A DNA stretch of 64,000 nucleotides, from contig NC_060887.1 of assembly GCF_014805685.1 (NCBI RefSeq), positions 17,390,463 to 17,454,462 of the forward strand, written 5' to 3'. This DNA comes from Silurus meridionalis (Eukaryota > Chordata > Actinopteri > Siluriformes > Siluridae). Under the pieces are notes generated by a model that was not told the DNA's origin, did not search any database, and worked only from the letters and a program-made list of their open reading frames with translations. This document shows positions 58,271-64,000 of the stretch, piece by piece. Each line of letters begins with the position of its first letter. Position 1 is the first letter of the stretch. The translations under genes were made by a program, and so were the position numbers.

Positions 58271-58411
58271 TGCTGCATGAATGATGGTGGACCTGAGTTT
58301 TGCTTCACTTGTGCGATGCGATAGCTGAAGGGGACTTCTTCATCACTTGTGGTCTCTTGTGGACACTTGTGTCATTAGTGTTCCAAGTCAGATTCAGAGG
58401 TGCTGAGAAGT

Positions 58412-58443
<32 letters not shown>
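58412..58443. repeat. (GA)n microsatellite
   Basis: About 15 units. Confidence 0.95.
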
Positions 58444-58446
<3 letters not shown>

Positions 58447-58714
58447 ATAATGTCTTCTTGCCAGCTGTTTCCAATCTCTCATAATGACGGCCTGGGAATC
58501 TTCCAAGCTGAACTGAAGTGTGTAAGATTGTAGCTTGTAAGTGGTTTGTGAACAATTCTCTAAACAACACTTCACACAGCAAGACGGTGTCAATTGAAGG
58601 ACAGTCACCTGATAGTTGTCTAGGATGAGCAAAAGCACATGGAACCACCACAAAGAGAATCTGTAGTAGACAATGACCATATCTATTATTAGCAGGGAAT
58701 TATTGTATGATCTA

Positions 58715-58739
58715 ATATATATATATATATATATATATA
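58715..58739. repeat. (AT)n microsatellite
   Basis: About 12 units. Confidence 0.9.
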
Positions 58740-59929
58740 ATAGTTCTAGTGATTTCCCAATTCTGCTGAGTGGCGAAAAAAAGTATTAAAAAAAAAAACC
58801 CCACCATTTAAAACTTGCATGTGTGATTCATACCTACTGCATGGAAATGTATTCTGATGAAACCTTTTCAACTAGTGTTAATCTAATGAAGTCTTCTGAC
58901 TGGAAAAAAAAAATCCCAGATCAGCAGTGAGAGACAGAAATCTCCACATACGTTCCTAACAAGCATAAATATGATGTAGTCATCTGTCTTTCTATCACAC
59001 TCCTCTTTCTCCCTGCCGTCAATCTCCTTTTTTTCTATCTTCCTAGCACACAACCTATATTATCTTCTCCTGTCTGAACTCCTACTCCCTCTGTCACTGT
59101 CACTGCCTTTTCCCCCCATTTCTTTCTTACTGTAACATGAGCTCACGAGGTGTCTAAGAACAATCTGAACCTTTCCTCAGCACATTCAGATAAAGAGATA
59201 TCACTGTTCTTCTCGTTATTCAGATCAAGTTACAGCTGGGAGTGTTTGTAGTGACAAATGAAATTTGATCTTTGATTTGATCATATGTATCATTTGCTAC
59301 TTTTAAATATGAAAACTAGTAAATGTACTGTGGGAATGTGGTTATAAAAGAGGTGTATGTGCATCAAAGCACTATACAAAGAACCTGAAGAGATTTCTGA
59401 AAGGTTATTGACTGAACACATTCTTTATTTTGGCCTTGGTAAAGCCAAGAAATTAAGATTGCGTAAGGGAGAAATGAACCCATTTCTTACGAATCCATTT
59501 ATTAAGACTAGAGTTCCACCAGCTTGTGGTTAGTCATGGTTTTCGAGCAGACATGAGTTGAACTTGTGTAATTCTAGATCCAATCTGATTGCTGACTCCG
59601 GTCTGGAGGAGCCTGTTTTTTGTGCGGTTTGTGTTTCCTCTTAGGCTCGTGGTACGACATTCTGGTTTCTTCACTCGGGCATTCCCAATGATCTCCACAC
59701 TTAATTCCCCTGTCACATTCAACTAAGGCAATTAGCCTCACGTGACTTTTGTTCTTCCTGACGTGCGTAGCCATCCTGTGTACGTGCTTGATCACAGGCA
59801 ACTTCTAAAGTGTGTTTTTTGGGGTTTTTTTTCACCTGAAGCATAACCTTGTATGCAACTTAGAACCATTACCCGTATAGCGCATATATAATTATAACAT
59901 TTACATGTCATGTGTAATAACACAACAGT

Positions 59930-59930
<1 letters not shown>

Positions 59931-59997
<67 letters not shown>

Positions 59998-60052
59998 ACT
60001 TTCTTTCTTTCTGTTTCTTCCTGTTTCTTCCTGTTTCTTTCTGTTTCTCTCT
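59931..60052. repeat. (CTAT)n followed by (CTGTTTCTTC)n
   Basis: About 15 CTAT tetramers to 59991, a CTTT-rich bridge, then about four diverging CTGTTTCTTC decamers. Confidence 0.95.
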
Positions 60053-60225
60053 GTAGGTTTTCCTACAGGAAAATCTGCTGCACTTGCACCATTTATACAA
60101 AGCCATTGTCTATTTTCGTGCAGTAGTTTTCTGGCATGTGGATAAGGATGTGTGGTTTCCTTCGACTTCATTTCCTAATCATTACCCCAGGGAAAGTGTC
60201 AAGGTAAAAAATAAATTCATTCATT

Positions 60226-60590
60226 ATATATATGGACAAAAGTTTTGTGGACATCTGACTATACGATTGTTTTTTGTTTTTTTTTTTACATCCCTTTCCA
60301 CATTTAGTCCCCTTTACTGAGATTTAGAAGAGTAGCTGTGGAGATCTGTGCTCATTCAGCACAGATACTGAAGTATGGTGAGGAGGCCTAGGGTGCACTC
60401 AGCGCTCCAATTCATCTCAAAGGTGAATAATAGGTTTGAGGTCAGAGCTCTATAGTAGACCATTCAAGACCCCACTCCAACCCATGTTAACCATATCTTT
60501 ATAGTTGGCTTTGTGCACAAGGACACTGTCATGTCATCACATTCAGGAATATCCTATACAATTGTGTGCTTCAAACTGTGTTGTATTGTG
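60226..60590 (+). mobile_element. Same miniature transposon family, right end missing (copy D)
   Basis: Left end TATATGGACAAAAGTTTTGT, then the family's interior in normal order (CTCCAATTCATCTCAAAGGT, GAGGTCAGAGCTCTATAG, TTTGTGCACAAGGACAC) as far as CCTATACAATTGTGTGC. The right inverted end is not recognisable. Confidence 0.65.
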
Positions 60591-62375
60591 TGTAAAGGCA
60601 CTTATCTTTGTCAAAGCTGTTTCATTGTGTATAATTTAATAAGCCTAGTCATTTATATAGGGCACAACGGTCACATTTTTACACATACCATCAAGCAGTT
60701 GTGTCCGTATAGAAAAAAACTTCACCACCCAGCTCTCGAGTTATTGTGCAGCCAGTAGAGGGAGCCACTTCACTGTAACTTGCGGTTATTTTAAGAATAT
60801 GTTCCCTTTCTAATCACATGAACCCAGTCAGTCTTTTGAGTGCAATATCCACATTCGGAAAAACTAATGTCTGAATCACACGAGAAGCCTAATCAAATTA
60901 CAGTTCTCATGTGGAGGCGTCAAGACTCTCTGAAAGGAGCTGTTGGCAGTGTTCGCTCAGGAAACTCTGGTTCACAAGTCATAGGGTAAAACTAGACAGT
61001 GTAAAAAAAAAAGCATTGTGGGGAATGAAGCACATATTAAAACGAACAAAAACCTTAATGTCTGCATAGATACAACCAATGATCTCATTCTGGACAGCTC
61101 TTAGTTTTAGTTTTGGTTTTAGAGCTTCCAACAAACACCTCTCTGATAGATCAAAAAGCAAAGGTTACTGTCTTAACTATCAAATATCCACTGCATAAGT
61201 TGCTGAATATATCTATTGTGAGACCAGTGTTTATGTGCATATGAGTAGTATTTTTTTTGGTGTCATGTTCTCTCGACAAAAAAAAAATACAAAAAGAGAT
61301 TAAAAAAAACTAAACAGATGATGCTCTCTCTTGTCCTCACAAGCAGGTGTTGTAGTGATAACAGGAAGAAAAATGGCTCAGGGGATCATGTGAAATCCAA
61401 AACTTGCCAAATACATGAAGAAGAGTTACACATATAAGACAATAAGTTCAATCTTCTGTTATATGATCCTGTCAGCTGGTCATAATGTGGTGCTCTGAGG
61501 GACATTTTGGAAAAACATTTCCCTTAAAACTTCACTGCTACTGTACAAAAGGAGCTACATTAATGCAAAGTTCATTTTAAATAGATATTAAAAATCATAC
61601 CACAGTCGTAACCTTCTTCTAATTTTGCATCAATTTATTTATGGAATACATCAAAATAACAAAAGAATCTTAAAAAAAAAAAAAATTCAGTCAGATTGAA
61701 TCTCAGTCATGTGGAAAGTGCGAAGGAAAATAACGATACGTGTAGAATACACATACCACAGAACAATTTTTATGTGCCATAAAGTCAGGTGGTTCAAGAG
61801 ACACCTTAATGTTTACAAGACAGCTTTAAACATTTTTTTCTTCATTTAGACACGAGTGTGAACAGACGTGAAATAATCTGTACAAGAACTAAAGCTCTTG
61901 TTCTGCCATGCCAGATTTAATGAATTGCGCTGCTGCCACATGATTGGACGATTAGGTAACTTGTTGAAAGAGCAGGTCTACAGGAGTTTCTAATAAAGTC
62001 GACAGTGAGTGTATAAATATTTTCTTTGTTATACAGTGTGAACAACACACTCATACCAATATATTCACTAGCACTATTATTAGATTTTTCCTGTAAACTA
62101 TTTCTCATCATCGTTCCCCTCGGGTTTGTTTGGACCTTTCAAAACCATAATTAAAACTCGAAAATATTTGGGTTAGGAATAACATTCCTGTGTTTCACAA
62201 GAAAAACATCTCAGGAGAATAAATCCAAAGTGCAACACTGGGTACTCACATTCTGAAAACATGTGTTTGTGGTGATAAAATAAAAAATAAAAACATATTT
62301 ACCAATATCTTCATAAATAATCAATTTAAAGAATTTAATCAGTATATTTCTTAATCATCTTTATATGTCACCTGT
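60591..62375. other. Gene-poor, AT-rich stretch
   Basis: Only short A- and T-runs (for example 61671-61685). Nothing else recognised. Confidence 0.5.
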
Positions 62376-62394
62376 AAAAAAAAAAAAAAAAAAA
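62376..62394. repeat. Poly(A) run
   Basis: Nineteen A; a longer run follows at 62546-62570, just before the older SINE at 62612. Confidence 0.9.
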
Positions 62395-62611
62395 TCCAAT
62401 TGTTTTATACAACATGATGGAAAACAAGGTTTTTGAATGCATCAGTAATTACAACTTTTATGGTTCAATTAATGAGTATTATTTCATTAACACTAACATA
62501 TTAATACAGTGGTCATCCAACCAAATGCAGTACAAATGTCTGTTTAAAAAAAAAAAAAAAAAAAAAAAAATGCCAACAATTCAGTTTGATATTTATGTCC
62601 CTGGATGTTAG

Positions 62612-62888
62612 AAGGTTGGTACGATAGTGCAGTGGATTGAAATGCTGCTTTCACAGCTCCAGGGTCCTTGGTTCAATCCTCATCCCAGGAAAATGACGTT
62701 TAGCATTTTCTCCATGTCAACCTGCATTTCCTCCCACCTACTGAAAACATGCCAGTGAAGTGGCTACACTAAACTGCTCCTAAACATATTGTGCGTACAT
62801 GCTGCCCTGTGCTCAACTGGTGACCTGTATTCCCAGCTCATGCCAAGTATTCTTGGAAAAGGCTCCGAACAAGGATACTGCGGTTGTT
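62612..62888 (+). mobile_element. Older tRNA-derived SINE, diverged
   Basis: Head TACGATAGTGCAGTGGATTG with CACAGCTCCAGGGTCCTTGG and a B-box-like GGTTCAATCC. The body has TTTCCTCCCACCTACTGAAA, ACATGCCAGTGAAGTGGCTA and CACTAAACTGCTCCTA, then CCCAGCTCATGCCAAGTATT and AAAGGCTCCG. This is the order of a very common fish SINE (CACAGCTCCAGGGTCC through GGATAGGCTCCGG), with many changes. Confidence 0.7.
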
Positions 62889-63225
62889 GGTATGAGAGGA
62901 AACATCTACAAGTCACTGGCTGAGCTCACAGATGCCTGTTCACTTGTGTTAAAACAACAGGTTTTATCCAAAGTGCAAACAGATTACAAAGTGTTAAAGT
63001 ATTGTATAAAACAAGCTGCTAAAATGATTGTCAAACATACAGGATTGACAGTTAGCATATTTTCCTATCTCATATGCATATTAAAATGAACAGTGCTGGA
63101 AAAAAGCACAAATATTCCTAAATAAATTTTAATAAATTTAAAAAAAGCAGCATTATTCCCACTACTTTTCTCTACTTAAAATTACTACAATGCAAAATAC
63201 TGCAGAAGTGTGACTTTCATTTGCT

Positions 63226-63226
63226 T

Positions 63227-63292
<66 letters not shown>
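63226..63292. repeat. (TA)n-(GA)n compound microsatellite
   Basis: TA to 63248, then GA to 63292. Confidence 0.95.
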
Positions 63293-63297
<5 letters not shown>

Positions 63298-63649
63298 AAG
63301 GAGAAATTCCAAATTTTATAATCTGGGTAAAATATTTGGCTTTGCCTATCTTCAGAGAAAATTAAAACACAGCAGTGCACAGTGTAAATTAATAACATTT
63401 AGTCCATATTACAAACTTAATCAGTCAATTAAGTTAATTAGTTTCCATAGTATATTGTCTTATTTGTCAAGCTACAAAAATGATGTACTTTAGCCCTCTG
63501 TACCCGAAGTGCTGTTTTACACACATCAACATACACAAAAAACAGCAACACCCTGACCTGCACTCTTATTTATTGTGCTACACTCATTTTTTAACTCATC
63601 TGACATAGTTGCACATTTGCACTTAATGTAATCCTTTGTGATACTCTCT

Positions 63650-63704
63650 TGTGTTGTGTTGTGTTGTGTTGTGTTGTGTTGTGTTGTGTTGTGTTGTGTT
63701 GTGT
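63650..63704. repeat. (TGTTG)n pentanucleotide repeat
   Basis: About eleven near-perfect pentamers. Confidence 0.95.
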
Positions 63705-63872
63705 TGTATTGTGCAGTGTGTGCATCATGGTCAGGGAGCTACATCTCAGACCACTGTGTACATTTGGGATAATCAAAATCTTAACAAGCGTTCCAATGAA
63801 AAAACAAGTGTTACTTGTTCACTCAGAAAAAGGTTGGGGACTATTTCACATTCCAGACACGCCCACACATCT

Positions 63873-63944
<72 letters not shown>

Positions 63945-63951
63945 CACACAC
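63873..63951. repeat. (AC)n microsatellite
   Basis: About 32 units, then CACTCACACTC at its end. Confidence 0.95.
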
Positions 63952-64000
63952 TGATCTCTTTCTATTCATTAGATGGATCTGACTGGGATTCTCAGTTAAT

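Noticed and set aside
57798..58280. 160-codon open frame on the plus strand as a gene
   Set aside because: It begins beside a CT microsatellite, has no recognisable domain, and overlaps open frames in other registers. Kept only as a finding about the block.
63649..63954. 101-codon frame rich in Cys-Val-Leu and Thr-His
   Set aside because: It is a translation of the TGTTG and AC microsatellites.

Overview
The window is vertebrate nuclear DNA, almost certainly from a teleost fish. It is AT-rich and full of simple repeats. Its dispersed repeats are of kinds I recognise from fish genomes: a tRNA-headed SINE with target-site duplications, and short Tc1/mariner-like elements with inverted ends. 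I cannot name the species; the repeat set resembles that of otophysan fishes such as catfish, which is a weak inference.

I can support only one protein-coding gene. It lies on the minus strand in eleven coding exons between about 40846 and 22165. All splice phases agree and the joined reading frame gives 616 residues. It is the class IIa histone deacetylase gene hdac9, of the short MITR type (the single zebrafish copy is called hdac9b). In order along the protein I can see a CtBP motif (PLDLR), a glutamine-rich coiled coil, the MEF2-binding helix, two 14-3-3 serine sites (RKTASEP and NRTQSAP), a basic nuclear localisation signal and a SUMO-type IKQE site. The last exon reads through the CAG|GTT junction where full-length HDAC9 would splice on, and stops 11 codons later. 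I recognised no deacetylase catalytic exon in the remaining 22 kb downstream.

Layout in window coordinates: 1-21002 is non-coding DNA downstream of the gene, with a CpG-rich spike near 217-410, several candidate conserved regulatory patches and a short inverted-end element at 19243-19776. 21003-22164 is the probable 3' UTR. 22165-40846 is hdac9b. 40847-41118 is 5' UTR with an upstream ORF overlapping the start codon. Around 41410 there is a perfect MEF2 consensus site, which fits the known MEF2-HDAC9/MITR negative feedback. 41550-64000 is gene-poor DNA upstream of the coding exons, with a clean SINE insertion (42115-42356), four related copies of one miniature transposon family, a perfect 42-bp inverted repeat (51515-51602) and a dense belt of microsatellites.

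The encoded protein would act in the nucleus as a catalytically inactive corepressor: it binds MEF2, recruits CtBP and other deacetylases, and can be exported after CaMK/PKD phosphorylation. In vertebrates HDAC9 lies next to TWIST1, and HDAC9-region DNA carries TWIST1 enhancers, so the non-coding patches reported here may serve a neighbour outside the window. That last point is inference.
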